Positions 24,978 to 33,776 of a DNA stretch of 33,886 nt are shown one piece after another; the first letter of the stretch is position 1; the number at the start of each line of letters is the position of its first letter. Both the position numbers and the translations under genes were made by a program. The stretch is from Candidatus Cloacimonadota bacterium (GTDB lineage: Bacteria > Cloacimonadota > Cloacimonadia > Cloacimonadales > TCS61), in contig JAIPGP010000038.1 in the NCBI GenBank assembly GCA_021735645.1, positions 1 to 33,886 of the forward strand. The letters are read 5' to 3'. The notes under the pieces are model-generated. The model saw nothing but the letters and a program-made list of their open reading frames with translations. It ran no database searches and was not told where the DNA came from.

Positions 24978-26545
24978 TGGATAATCGGCTATTTTTTATA
25001 ATTTTTATAGTTCTGCTGATAATGGCTGGCATTATTTATACTACAGAAGAATACCTGCCTTTCTGGAGATGCCCTCTGCAGGTTCGTAAAAATATTAACC
25101 AGTCAAATGCAAATATCAGCGAAATCCTCAAAGTTACGGAGCATTATCAAACTGCTGGTGAGGCAGAAAAGCTGCAGGCTCTTTATTTTTTATTAGAGAA
25201 TATGTCGGGGCATTTGTATGCAGATGTCTGCATTCAGAATGAGCAGGGTAAACAGTTAGAATATGATTCCAGCTTTTACGCTAATCTGGAGGAAGCACAG
25301 CAAGCATTGGAAGCTCTTGAACAGGAATACGGAGAGGTTAGCTGGCATCTGAAAAAAGCCTGGTTTGATCAGGAAACCATGACAGCAGAACTGCTGATAG
25401 AAAATATTGAAGAAGCCTTTGACGCCTGGCATTTCTTACCCTGGAGCAGAAATTATGATCTATATACATTTTTGAACTATATCCTGCCTTATCGGGGCAG
25501 CAGTGAGCCACTGGAATCTTTTCGACCTTATTTCAGAGCTCAATATTCCAATCTTTCAGAAATAAGCGATCCGGTACTGGCAGCCGCAGAGATCAATGAA
25601 AGTTTGAAATCTGTTTTTGGCTTCAATCCTAAATATTATCTGCATCCTACGGATCAGGGACTGGCGGAAATGCTGGCAAGTGGAGAAGGTCGCTGCGAAG
25701 ATATGACAAATCTGGCAATCTATGCCCTACGGGCAAATGGCATAGCAGTAACCAGTGATTATACACCTTACTGGGCAGACAGCGGCAATAATCATGCCTG
25801 GAATGCCGTACTTACCCCTGCGGGTGAAGCAATCCCCTTTATGGGTTGCGAGAGTAATCCTGGTGATTACGGATTGCGGCAACGAATTGCCAAAGTATAT
25901 CGGAAAATGTTTTCGGAACAAGCCAGCAGTCTGGGCAGCCAATTGCAGGTAAACGAAAAAGCACCAGGCTGGCTGCGAGGGAAAAGCTATATAGACGTGA
26001 CAGACTCTTATGTTCCCACCGCTAATATTGCTGTTGTCGTAGATAGCTTGCCCACTTCCCCACCGCGGTTTTTGTATCTGGCAGTTTTTAATGATGGGAA
26101 CTGGGAAGCAATAGCCTGGAGTCAGCTGGAAAATGGGAAAGCAGAATTTAAAAATATTGGAATAGACCTGGTTTATTTGCCTGTTTATTATATAGATGAT
26201 AAGCTAATTGCAGCCGGAGAAGCATTTCTGTTGAACAGCAATGGTGGGAAAGAAGAATTGCGGGTAACAGAGAGCTTCCAGAACATGGATTTACGATCAA
26301 CAACGCGTATGAAGATAAGTAATTTAACCGGAGAGAATGACATCACGAATTTGAAATCCGGCAAAGAATATGAGCTTTATTACTGGCAAAAAGGCTGGCA
26401 GATAGTGGCAAATGATACCTTTAAGGCAGAGAAACTGCATTTTATGCAAGTACCAGAGAATGGGTTATACTGGCTGCGGGAAAAGGATTCTGATAAAGAA
26501 GAGAGAATATTTATCTATCGTGATCAGCAGCAAATCTGGTATTAA
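24977..26545 (+). CDS. Membrane-anchored transglutaminase-like protein
   Basis: 522 residues beginning with GTG, which shares its G with the aroDE TAG stop. An N-terminal membrane segment (about 5-22) anchors it with the rest outside the cytoplasm. Residues 225-300 look like a transglutaminase core: Cys240 in GEGRCEDMTNLA and His273 in NNHAWNAV are the catalytic pair; the third residue (usually Asp) is not clear. The C-terminal 170 residues look like beta-sandwich modules. Proteins of this group in Bacteroidota-like bacteria often act on peptidoglycan or cell-surface peptides, but substrate and activity are unknown. It is 8 bases ahead of the next gene and likely cotranscribed with it. Confidence 0.8.
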   Translation: MDNRLFFIIFIVLLIMAGIIYTTEEYLPFWRCPLQVRKNINQSNANISEILKVTEHYQTAGEAEKLQALYFLLENMSGHLYADVCIQNEQGKQLEYDSSFYANLEEAQQALEALEQEYGEVSWHLKKAWFDQETMTAELLIENIEEAFDAWHFLPWSRNYDLYTFLNYILPYRGSSEPLESFRPYFRAQYSNLSEISDPVLAAAEINESLKSVFGFNPKYYLHPTDQGLAEMLASGEGRCEDMTNLAIYALRANGIAVTSDYTPYWADSGNNHAWNAVLTPAGEAIPFMGCESNPGDYGLRQRIAKVYRKMFSEQASSLGSQLQVNEKAPGWLRGKSYIDVTDSYVPTANIAVVVDSLPTSPPRFLYLAVFNDGNWEAIAWSQLENGKAEFKNIGIDLVYLPVYYIDDKLIAAGEAFLLNSNGGKEELRVTESFQNMDLRSTTRMKISNLTGENDITNLKSGKEYELYYWQKGWQIVANDTFKAEKLHFMQVPENGLYWLREKDSDKEERIFIYRDQQQIWY

Positions 26546-26553
26546 GGAGAAAT

Positions 26554-29496
26554 ATGAACAATATCGGGAAGTATTATAAACGCTTTAAGTTTGGGGAAGA
26601 CAATTTTCACAGGTTGATGAAACACAGGATCAGGACGATTCTTCTGGTTTCTTCCTTTTACGATGCCTTTATATTTGAACAGGATGGCAGATTGAGCGAG
26701 CAGGTTTTTGGAGAATACCGGCAGTTGAATTTGAGCACTGCCCCACGAATTATCTCAGTTCCTACGGGTGATGAAGCCCTGAAAATTCTGGAGGATTTTA
26801 ACTTTGATCTGGTGATAACCATGATGCGGATCGGAACACTGAGCCCCTGGGAATTTGCCGATAAAATCAAAGCACAGAAACCTGATATGCCAGTATTACT
26901 GCTTATAAATGTGAAAAATGATTTGATTCTAATTGATAAAACTTCTGAGGAAATGCAGAATATAGATGATGTGTTTTCCTGGAATGGTGATTCCACCCTG
27001 CTGCTGGCAATGGTGAAAGAAATTGAAGATAAATGGAATGTAGCAGATGACACCTATAATGGTCTGGTGCGAGTGATAATACTGGTGGAAGATTCCATTG
27101 AATACTATTCAAAGTTCCTGCCGGTATTTTATCAGCAGATTATGAAACAAACCCAGAAACTGATCAATACTGAGCTGGATGACGTGAATAAGCGGCTGCA
27201 AATGAGAGCCCGTCCCAAAGTTCTGCTTTGCCATGATTATGAAAGTGCTGTCGAATATTATGATAAATATAAGGAATTTGTGATCGGTGTTATCTCGGAT
27301 GTGAAATTTCCTCAGGAAAATGAATTAAATCCTTTGGCTGGATTCAATCTGATCAATTACATTAAACAGCATAACAGTACAATCCCGGTGTTACTGAACT
27401 CTTCTGAATCAGAAAATCAGCAACTGGCAAAAAAAATGGATATCACTTTTCTGAAAAAATACTCTAAAAACTACCTGGAGCAAGTCCGTCATTTCATAAA
27501 AAATAATCTTGGGTTTGGTGATTTTATCTTCAAAGATGAGGATGGGAATTATTATGGAAAAGCAGCTAACACTGCCAGCTTTGAAAAACAACTTCGTTTA
27601 ATCCCGGATAAATCTCTACTCTTTCATAGTCATCATAATCATTTCTCCGGCTGGCTGGCTGCCCATGGTGAATTTCTGGTAGCAAAACGCATCCGCTTTG
27701 TGAAAATAGAAGATTTTGACTCCACCTCGGCTATCAGGGATTTTCTGATCAATGCCTTCTGTGAGGTAAAAGAATTACGTCTGCGAGGCAAGATGGTGCG
27801 CTTTGATCCACAATATCTGGATATAGAAGATGTAGTGATCAGACTATCGGAAGGTTCTATGGGCGGAAAAGGAAGAGGTCTTGCCTTTTTGAATGCTCTT
27901 CTGGTTTCTATGAACTGGGAAAAGCATTATGCCGAACTGGATGTGAGAATCCCGCGTACATTTATTATCGGTACTAACGAATTTGATGATTTCTGTGAAG
28001 CACATAATCTGGAAGAGTTTATGGAAAAATCAGATGATAAGAGCTTGCAGAATTTCTTCCTGCAAAATCCACTTTCTGAAGATTTACGGGCAAATCTAAG
28101 GGAAATGCTGCAAAATGTTCATTACCCGCTGGCAGTACGGTCTTCGGGCTTATTAGAAGATTCTCAAAGTCAGCCTTTTGCCGGGGTGTATGAAACTTTT
28201 ATGCTGCCCAATAATCATCCAGACCTCGATGTTAGATTCTATCAACTGTGCACAGCAATAAAACTTGTCTATGCTTCTATCTTTAAGAAAGACGCCAGAA
28301 ACTATATAGAAGGCTTTAATTTTAAAGTGGAAGAAGAGAAAATGGCGATAATTATTCAACAGATTGTCGGCTCACAACAAGACAGGTATTTCTATCCCCA
28401 AATTTCTGGTGTTGCCCAATCATATAATTATTATCCAGTTTTCCAGATGCAGCACGAAGATGGAATAGCCAGCATCGTTGTAGGCATGGGGAAAGCGGTT
28501 GTAGATGGTTTGAGAACCTTTAAATTTTCACCTTCCTGGCCTCACATGAATATTTTGAGTCCAGAAGACCAGATTGGTGAAGCTCAACACAATTTTTATG
28601 CTATTGACCTCTCAAATAATGATTTTGACCTGACCAGCGGTGAAATGGCTACATATAAACAGATCGAGATTGATAAAGCAGGAGAATTCAAATGCCTGAA
28701 ATATGTGACTGGTTACTGGGACGCCTATCAGAAGAAATTCGTGGATGGAAAATTTGTCAAGGGAACCAGAGTGATCACTTTCAATAATATCCTTAAATAC
28801 AATAATTTCCCCTTTGCTGATGCTTTAAAGAAAATTCTCGAGATTGGGACAGCAGCTTTTGGCGTGCCAGTCGAAATTGAATTTGCCCTTGATCTGAATG
28901 CTCTATCGCTTGATAAGAAAGCCGTGCTTTATTTACTTCAAGTCAGACCTATGAACGTGAACCTGAACGTGCATACTCTTAGAAAAGAAAATATTGATTT
29001 CAAAAAATCATGGCTGTTTAGCGAAAAAGCGATGGGTAATGGGAAATATGATTTGCAGGATATCATCGTTATTGACCCCAAAAAATTCGTATCTACCAAA
29101 ACACTGGAAATGGTTTCTGAAATTGAGCAGTATAACAGCAGCTTTCGGGCGATAGATAAAAACTATATTCTCATAGGTCCCGGACGCTGGGGCAGTAGTG
29201 ACCGCTTTCTGGGAATTCCCGTGAAATGGAACCAGATCAATTATGCACGTATAATAGTAGAAACTACTATGGATAATTTCCGGATTGACTTCTCGCAAGG
29301 TACACATTTCTTTCACAATCTGATTGCCCAGAATACCGGATATATTTATCTGGATAAAGATGGTCAATTAGATTGGGACTGGCTTTTCTCCCAATATGTG
29401 ATAAAACGAGGTAAATACACTATTCATATCAGAACCAAAGAAAGTATTCAGGCAGAATTATGTGGGGTATCCGGATTAGCAGTAATTTACCGATAA
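26554..29496 (+). CDS. Receiver-receiver-PEP-synthase-type ATP-grasp protein
   Basis: 980 residues. Residues 27-160 fold like a response-regulator receiver but lack the acidic pair (SS at 33-34) and the phosphoacceptor Asp (about 89-90 reads TM). Residues 172-315 form a second receiver with ILVEDS (acidic pair near 179-180), candidate phosphoacceptor Asp249 in VISDV, Ser283-284 and Lys301-302, and an insertion after the first helix. A conserved linker (about 357-402) leads to a PPDK_N-like ATP-grasp domain (about 430-800): GGKGRGLAF, LAVRSSGLLEDSQSQPFAGVYETF and QVRPM. The phosphohistidine swivel and PEP-binding barrel of real PEP synthases are missing. The C-terminal 180 residues contain GPGRWGSSDRFLGIPV. 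The AAGGAG ribosome-binding site is strong. It is a family seen in Bacteroidota-type genomes; its substrate is unknown. Confidence 0.85.
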   Translation: MNNIGKYYKRFKFGEDNFHRLMKHRIRTILLVSSFYDAFIFEQDGRLSEQVFGEYRQLNLSTAPRIISVPTGDEALKILEDFNFDLVITMMRIGTLSPWEFADKIKAQKPDMPVLLLINVKNDLILIDKTSEEMQNIDDVFSWNGDSTLLLAMVKEIEDKWNVADDTYNGLVRVIILVEDSIEYYSKFLPVFYQQIMKQTQKLINTELDDVNKRLQMRARPKVLLCHDYESAVEYYDKYKEFVIGVISDVKFPQENELNPLAGFNLINYIKQHNSTIPVLLNSSESENQQLAKKMDITFLKKYSKNYLEQVRHFIKNNLGFGDFIFKDEDGNYYGKAANTASFEKQLRLIPDKSLLFHSHHNHFSGWLAAHGEFLVAKRIRFVKIEDFDSTSAIRDFLINAFCEVKELRLRGKMVRFDPQYLDIEDVVIRLSEGSMGGKGRGLAFLNALLVSMNWEKHYAELDVRIPRTFIIGTNEFDDFCEAHNLEEFMEKSDDKSLQNFFLQNPLSEDLRANLREMLQNVHYPLAVRSSGLLEDSQSQPFAGVYETFMLPNNHPDLDVRFYQLCTAIKLVYASIFKKDARNYIEGFNFKVEEEKMAIIIQQIVGSQQDRYFYPQISGVAQSYNYYPVFQMQHEDGIASIVVGMGKAVVDGLRTFKFSPSWPHMNILSPEDQIGEAQHNFYAIDLSNNDFDLTSGEMATYKQIEIDKAGEFKCLKYVTGYWDAYQKKFVDGKFVKGTRVITFNNILKYNNFPFADALKKILEIGTAAFGVPVEIEFALDLNALSLDKKAVLYLLQVRPMNVNLNVHTLRKENIDFKKSWLFSEKAMGNGKYDLQDIIVIDPKKFVSTKTLEMVSEIEQYNSSFRAIDKNYILIGPGRWGSSDRFLGIPVKWNQINYARIIVETTMDNFRIDFSQGTHFFHNLIAQNTGYIYLDKDGQLDWDWLFSQYVIKRGKYTIHIRTKESIQAELCGVSGLAVIYR

Positions 29497-29713
29497 ATTC
29501 TATATCGACTACCCAGTCTTCAAGAATATATTGCAATTGCTTGAAAATTAAAAAATATTCTTTTGCGTTAACTATTCACTCCAATGAATATTTAAATTGA
29601 CAATATTTTGCTAAACTGAGATGGAGTGATGAAATAGTTTGGGTTATGATATAGTGTGTTAATGTCGTAAATTATGGGTGAATTAATAACAAAAAAAGAC
29701 TTAGGAGAAAAAA

Positions 29714-32700
29714 ATGAAGAAACTTTTAGTACTTTGTATCATTATGATACTTAGCGTATCAGTATTTGCTGTCTGGGAAGTTGGAGACGTCGTAGAAGAT
29801 GACTACAGCTGGACAGACAATAACAACGAATACCACTCAATTCATGAGCTGACAGAAGCCGGAAAAGCGGTCTTATTGTTCTGGGGGACAACTGGCTGAG
29901 GTGGCTGTGTTGCGGCGGCGCCGCAATTAGCTACCTGGTGGGGAAATCAGAACCAGGATGAAGTATATGTAATTTGTGAAACTAATTGGAATAATGGCTT
30001 ACCTTACTCAGGAGAAATTGATCCCTATTACTGGGATTTTGGTAATGGATATGTACCATTCTTTGCTGTTGTAGGCGCATACAACATTCTGTATTATGGA
30101 GAGAACTCTGTAACAGCAGCGATGAACACCGTTCCTGAAGCTGTAGCATCGTTTAACAATATGGGAGTCACTGGTCCAGTGGCTGACCAGGTGATGTTCT
30201 TTGGTGATGAAGTCACTATTGATGTTTCGGGAGTCTTCGCCAGCCCTAATGGTGATGTTACCGTTACTCTTGAAGAAAACAGCAACCCAGCATTTGCGGA
30301 TGTGGTTCTTACCGGAGAGATATTAACAATTACTGCCCTGAATACAATGGGTCAAACTATGATCACCCTGATGGGAGATGATGGAGTGATGACAGCTACA
30401 GACGAATTCTATGTAACTGTTCTTGATCCTAATCCTAATACTGAGACTGTAGAATATGTTATTGAAGATACACCCGAACAGCAGAATTATCCAGGAAATC
30501 CTAATCCTTATGAAAATAGTTATGATGATCTGGATTGGATAGCAGTGGAAGTGCAGGAAGATGCTACTGTAATCAGCGTTCGCATTACCGGAGACCTGTT
30601 CAGTGATAATTACCCTGCCGAAGGATCACTATGGATAACCTCTCCAAGTGGAACATCTGTGATGATTGCAGACGGTTTTACCGGTGGAACACATGCTGTA
30701 GATATTGAAGCAGAAGGTTTTGCTGCTCAATCAGCTTTTGGTGAATGGATCATTTTTTTTGTTGATAGCGTTGGCGATGGTGGACATGGTTTATCTAACG
30801 GCACATTGATAATTGAAATAGCTGCCAGTGGCGCACCTGTGGTCACCCCTACAAACCTGGTTGCAGAAATTACCGATGATGACGTTCATCTTACCTGGGA
30901 ATATGAAGCTGGCGGTGGTGAAGCTGTTATACTCGCCTGGGATAATGGTGAAAATGATGATGCTATTGGTCTCACTAATGGTGGCAGCTTTCTGGTTGCC
31001 AGTCGCTGGACTCCTACTGAACTGGTTAATTATCATAATATGCCCATTAATATGATCAGCCTTTTTCCAAATGAAGCTGGCACTACTCTCACTCTTAAAA
31101 TATGGACTGGTGCAGATGCTGCTACTGAAGTATATTCCCAGGCAATGGATGACCTGGTGATGGGAGAATGGAATGAAGTAGTTCTTGATACTCCACATGT
31201 TATTGATGCCTCTGATGAACTCTGGTTCGGATATGCCTGTGATAATCAACCTGCTGGAACTTATCCTGCCGGCTGCGATGTTGGTCCTGCTGTTGCCGGT
31301 TTTGGCGATATGATCAGTATGGACGGAGTTGCCTGGAATACATTAAGTGGTTATGGACTGGATTATAACTGGAACCTGCAGGCAACTGCCGGTGGTCGTG
31401 CTATGCAGCGTCACAGCATACCTCAGGAAATTGAAGTTGCCAGATTGCATAATGATCTCTTCAGTCAGGCAAACCTGCATAACTCCACTCTGAGAGACCG
31501 TCTCCTGCTTGGATTTAAAGTTTATCGTGATGACGCAGAAATCTCTTATATCGAAGATATCGATGCTCGCATGTTTGATGATATGGATCTGGAAGACGGC
31601 ACTTATGAATACTACGTTACTGCTGTATATGACACTACTGAATCTAATCCGTCAAACACTGTTGAAGCAGTTATTAATACAAACCTTATCATGGACCCAC
31701 CTGTAGGACTGGAAGTTACTGAAAACGGACTGATGACCTGGATGGCTCCGGGATCTGGCATTGGCGGTATATTACTCGTTGATGATGATGGCAGTATTGA
31801 CCTTGATTTCACTGACACCGTGCCTTATTATGAAACTATACTGGATGCCAGTGGCTATGATTATGAAATATATGAAATCACCACTGCTGGTAATGATGGT
31901 CCTGATGCGGATTATATGGCTGATTTTGACCTGGTTATCTGGGAATGCGGAGAACAGTGGGCAAGTGCTCGCACTTTATCTGCTACAGACGAAGCTCAGT
32001 TAGGAATCTATCTTGATAATGGTGGCTACCTCGTACTATGTGCTCATGATTACCTTTGGGATCGCTACCCAAGTGCCGGCAATTTCAGTACTGGTCAATT
32101 CCCTTACGATTATCTGGGATTAGGCTCAGCTATTCAGGATGCCTTCACAGTTGGTGTTTCTCAAGGTGGACCGGAAACGGTCGATATCGTTGGAGCAGGT
32201 GCTACAGCTGGATTAACTGTTGGATTACAGGATATTTTCTCTGCAACACGTGATGGAGTTTATCTCGATTTTCTCACTCCAAATGCAATGGGTTCAGCTT
32301 ATTCTACTTATAATAACAATAATGTTGGCATTCAGACATCAAACACTATCTTCACAACCGCTGGCTGGGCTGGTTTGATTGATGGCACCAGTACTGTATT
32401 AGATTATGCTCTGGCATCATTCGACTACTTCGCGACCTGCGGTCGTCCTCTGGAAAACTATAATGTTTATCTTGATAATGTATTAGTAGATGATACTACT
32501 GATCTGCAATATCAATTGATGGACCTGGTTGCCGGAACTACCTATACAGCAGGAGTTAGCGCTGTTTACACTGATGGTGAATCTGATATAGTTGAAGTTG
32601 ATTTCGTTTATAATCCAAGTGCAACTGATGGTCAGATTCCAAATGTTAATGCCCTGATTGGTAATTATCCGAATCCCTTCAATCCCGAATGTAAGATAGC

Positions 32701-32920
32701 TTACGCTGTAGCACAGGAAGCTGAAGTTACTATCGCTGTCTATAATGTTCGCGGTCAGAAGATCTGCACCCTGGTTGATGGAATAATCGAAAGTGGAAAC
32801 CACGATGTGATATGGAATGGAACTGATGATAATGGCGTTAGTGTTTCTTCAGGAGTTTATTATTATAAGATGGACTCAGGAAAATTCACTTCTTCCAGGA
32901 AAATGGTTCTGATGAAATAA
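29714..32920 (+). CDS. Putative secreted selenoprotein: Sec-thioredoxin-like domain on a large multi-domain surface protein
   Basis: 1068 residues if the in-frame TGA at 29897-29899 is read as selenocysteine 62; otherwise a 61-residue stub. The downstream 932-codon stretch is in the same frame, with no stop between 29900 and 32917 and no ribosome-binding site at its first ATG (30122). Domains in order: signal peptide (1-19); thioredoxin-like fold (about 25-150) with FWGTTG-U-G-G-C-VAAAP and a cis-Pro candidate P115; Ig-like region (156-236); P-domain-like sandwich (246-370); fibronectin-III pieces; a second sandwich; a flavodoxin-like stretch (GGILLVDDDG, WECGEQWASA); FN3; and a C-terminal FlgD-like sorting domain (about 981-1068) with NYPNPFNP and NVRGQKI. 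AGGAG precedes the start. Alternative: a nonsense-mutated gene. Confidence 0.75.
29897..29935 (+). promoter_or_regulatory. Candidate bacterial SECIS hairpin with its UGA codon
   Basis: The UGA at 29897-29899 is followed directly by a hairpin. The lower stem is 29900-29907 with 29928-29935 (eight pairs, two of them G-U). A small internal bulge follows (T29908-G29909 against T29927). The upper stem is a perfect 7-bp TTGCGGC/GCCGCAA (29910-29916, 29920-29926) closed by a GGC loop (29917-29919). The apical loop begins 17 bases after the UGA and its first base is G, as in known bacterial SECIS elements. The codons used (four consecutive gcg/ccg) are unlike the AT-rich surroundings, which suggests selection on the RNA. 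Confidence 0.7.
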
Positions 32921-32937
32921 ATTATTGTGAAATATAC

Positions 32938-32972
32938 AAAAGCCCCTGGAATTCCAGGGGCTTTTCTTTTTT
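32938..32972 (+). terminator. Strong intrinsic terminator after the selenoprotein gene
   Basis: A perfect 28-base palindrome spans 32938-32965 (AAAAGCCCCTGGAA and its complement), followed by CTTTTTT to 32972. It works well in the + direction and could act on the - strand too through the leading A-run. Confidence 0.92.
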
Positions 32973-33036
32973 ATCAAATAATGCTCATATGGAATATAAT
33001 GTGAGAGCCTTCAAACTATTAAAAATGATATTTTAT

Positions 33037-33064
33037 TTGACAAAATTAATTGATTGTATTCAAT
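33037..33064 (+). promoter_or_regulatory. Likely promoter of the HEPN-like gene
   Basis: TTGACA (33037-33042) and TTCAAT (33059-33064) are 16 bases apart, about 50 bases before the start codon. The -10 matches four of six consensus positions. Confidence 0.45.
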
Positions 33065-33113
33065 TTGTATAAGTTTTTTTAATGTACTTCAAAGATTTTA
33101 AAGGAGAATATTC

Positions 33114-33776
33114 ATGGAAGATCATGAAAATAGTGGATTATTAACAAACTTATGGGAAAGGTATAATAAAATTGAAAAGAATTTACCTACACCAATCATA
33201 GAAATATATAATAAGTTACGTAATATAAGTTCCTTTTCAGATCGAGGTTTAGAAAAAAAACTACTTGATGTTTTTGAAGTTATACTGAAATTGGATACTT
33301 CCATTATGATTGCTAAGTATGTTGAAGATAAAGGATCTGTACCGAAAATTGACAATCAGATATCTCAATTAATCCATCCATCAACGGGTATATATAAAGC
33401 ATCATTAAGAGTTTTAGTAAATTTTTATAAAAAAAAGGCAAGTTCTGAAAATGAAAATCCTCCTTTCGTGGTAGATATAATAAACTTCTTATTTGATAAA
33501 ATTTCATCAGACTGTTTTCAGTGCCTGAGATTCATAACAAATAAATTAAATCTACCAAGACTCAAAGATAACGAAAACACTATTGATTTATTAATTGATA
33601 AATTAATCACTTACAGGAATAATTTTGCACATGGTGCTGATAAAAAAGATGACAGCTATGCAGAGCTAATGGCATCTCTATATATTGTAGTTATAGAATT
33701 GACAGAGAAATTTAGTCAAAGATTGTCATACGAATTGGTTTATATCGAAAATGACTATCCGTATAGCTCCGCATAA
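33114..33776 (+). CDS. HEPN-like protein of unknown function
   Basis: 220 residues, all-helical in appearance, with no signal peptide. The only motif I recognise is RNNFAHG at residues 168-174: Arg168-x4-His173 fits the Rx4-6H active site of HEPN-domain RNases, preceded by a DxLIxYRN helix typical of the fold. HEPN proteins often serve in toxin-antitoxin and anti-phage systems, but no partner gene is visible here. The gene is more AT-rich than its neighbours, has its own promoter and AAGGAG ribosome-binding site, and its last seven codons overlap a transposase fragment on the other strand. The C-terminus may therefore have been replaced by insertion-sequence DNA. Function is inference only. 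Confidence 0.7.
   Translation: MEDHENSGLLTNLWERYNKIEKNLPTPIIEIYNKLRNISSFSDRGLEKKLLDVFEVILKLDTSIMIAKYVEDKGSVPKIDNQISQLIHPSTGIYKASLRVLVNFYKKKASSENENPPFVVDIINFLFDKISSDCFQCLRFITNKLNLPRLKDNENTIDLLIDKLITYRNNFAHGADKKDDSYAELMASLYIVVIELTEKFSQRLSYELVYIENDYPYSSA

Noticed and set aside
29519-29593. Terminator or promoter between the ATP-grasp gene and the selenoprotein gene
   Set aside because: TTCAAG/CTTGAA (29519-29545) and AAATATTC/GAATATTT (29553-29593) have long loops, and TTGACA at 29597 has no good -10, so I list none as a feature.
29714-29899. A stand-alone 61-residue secreted peptide
   Set aside because: It ends in the middle of a thioredoxin-like core, and the missing half continues in the same frame right after the TGA, so it is better read as the start of one longer protein.
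29897-29899. Genetic code change with TGA read as Trp or Gly
   Set aside because: TGA ends several intact genes in this window (for example mraZ, ftsL, murD and ftsW) where the families normally end.
29910-29926. The GC-rich hairpin as a transcription terminator
   Set aside because: No T-run follows it and it lies inside a continuous reading frame.
29897-30122. A nonsense mutation splitting a pseudogene
   Set aside because: Not fully excluded, but the TGA is at the one residue where Sec is expected, the hairpin fits a SECIS, and the following 1006 codons show no other stop or frameshift.
30791-31249. A - strand gene inside the putative selenoprotein gene
   Set aside because: It is a shadow ORF in a Gly/Asp-rich coding region.
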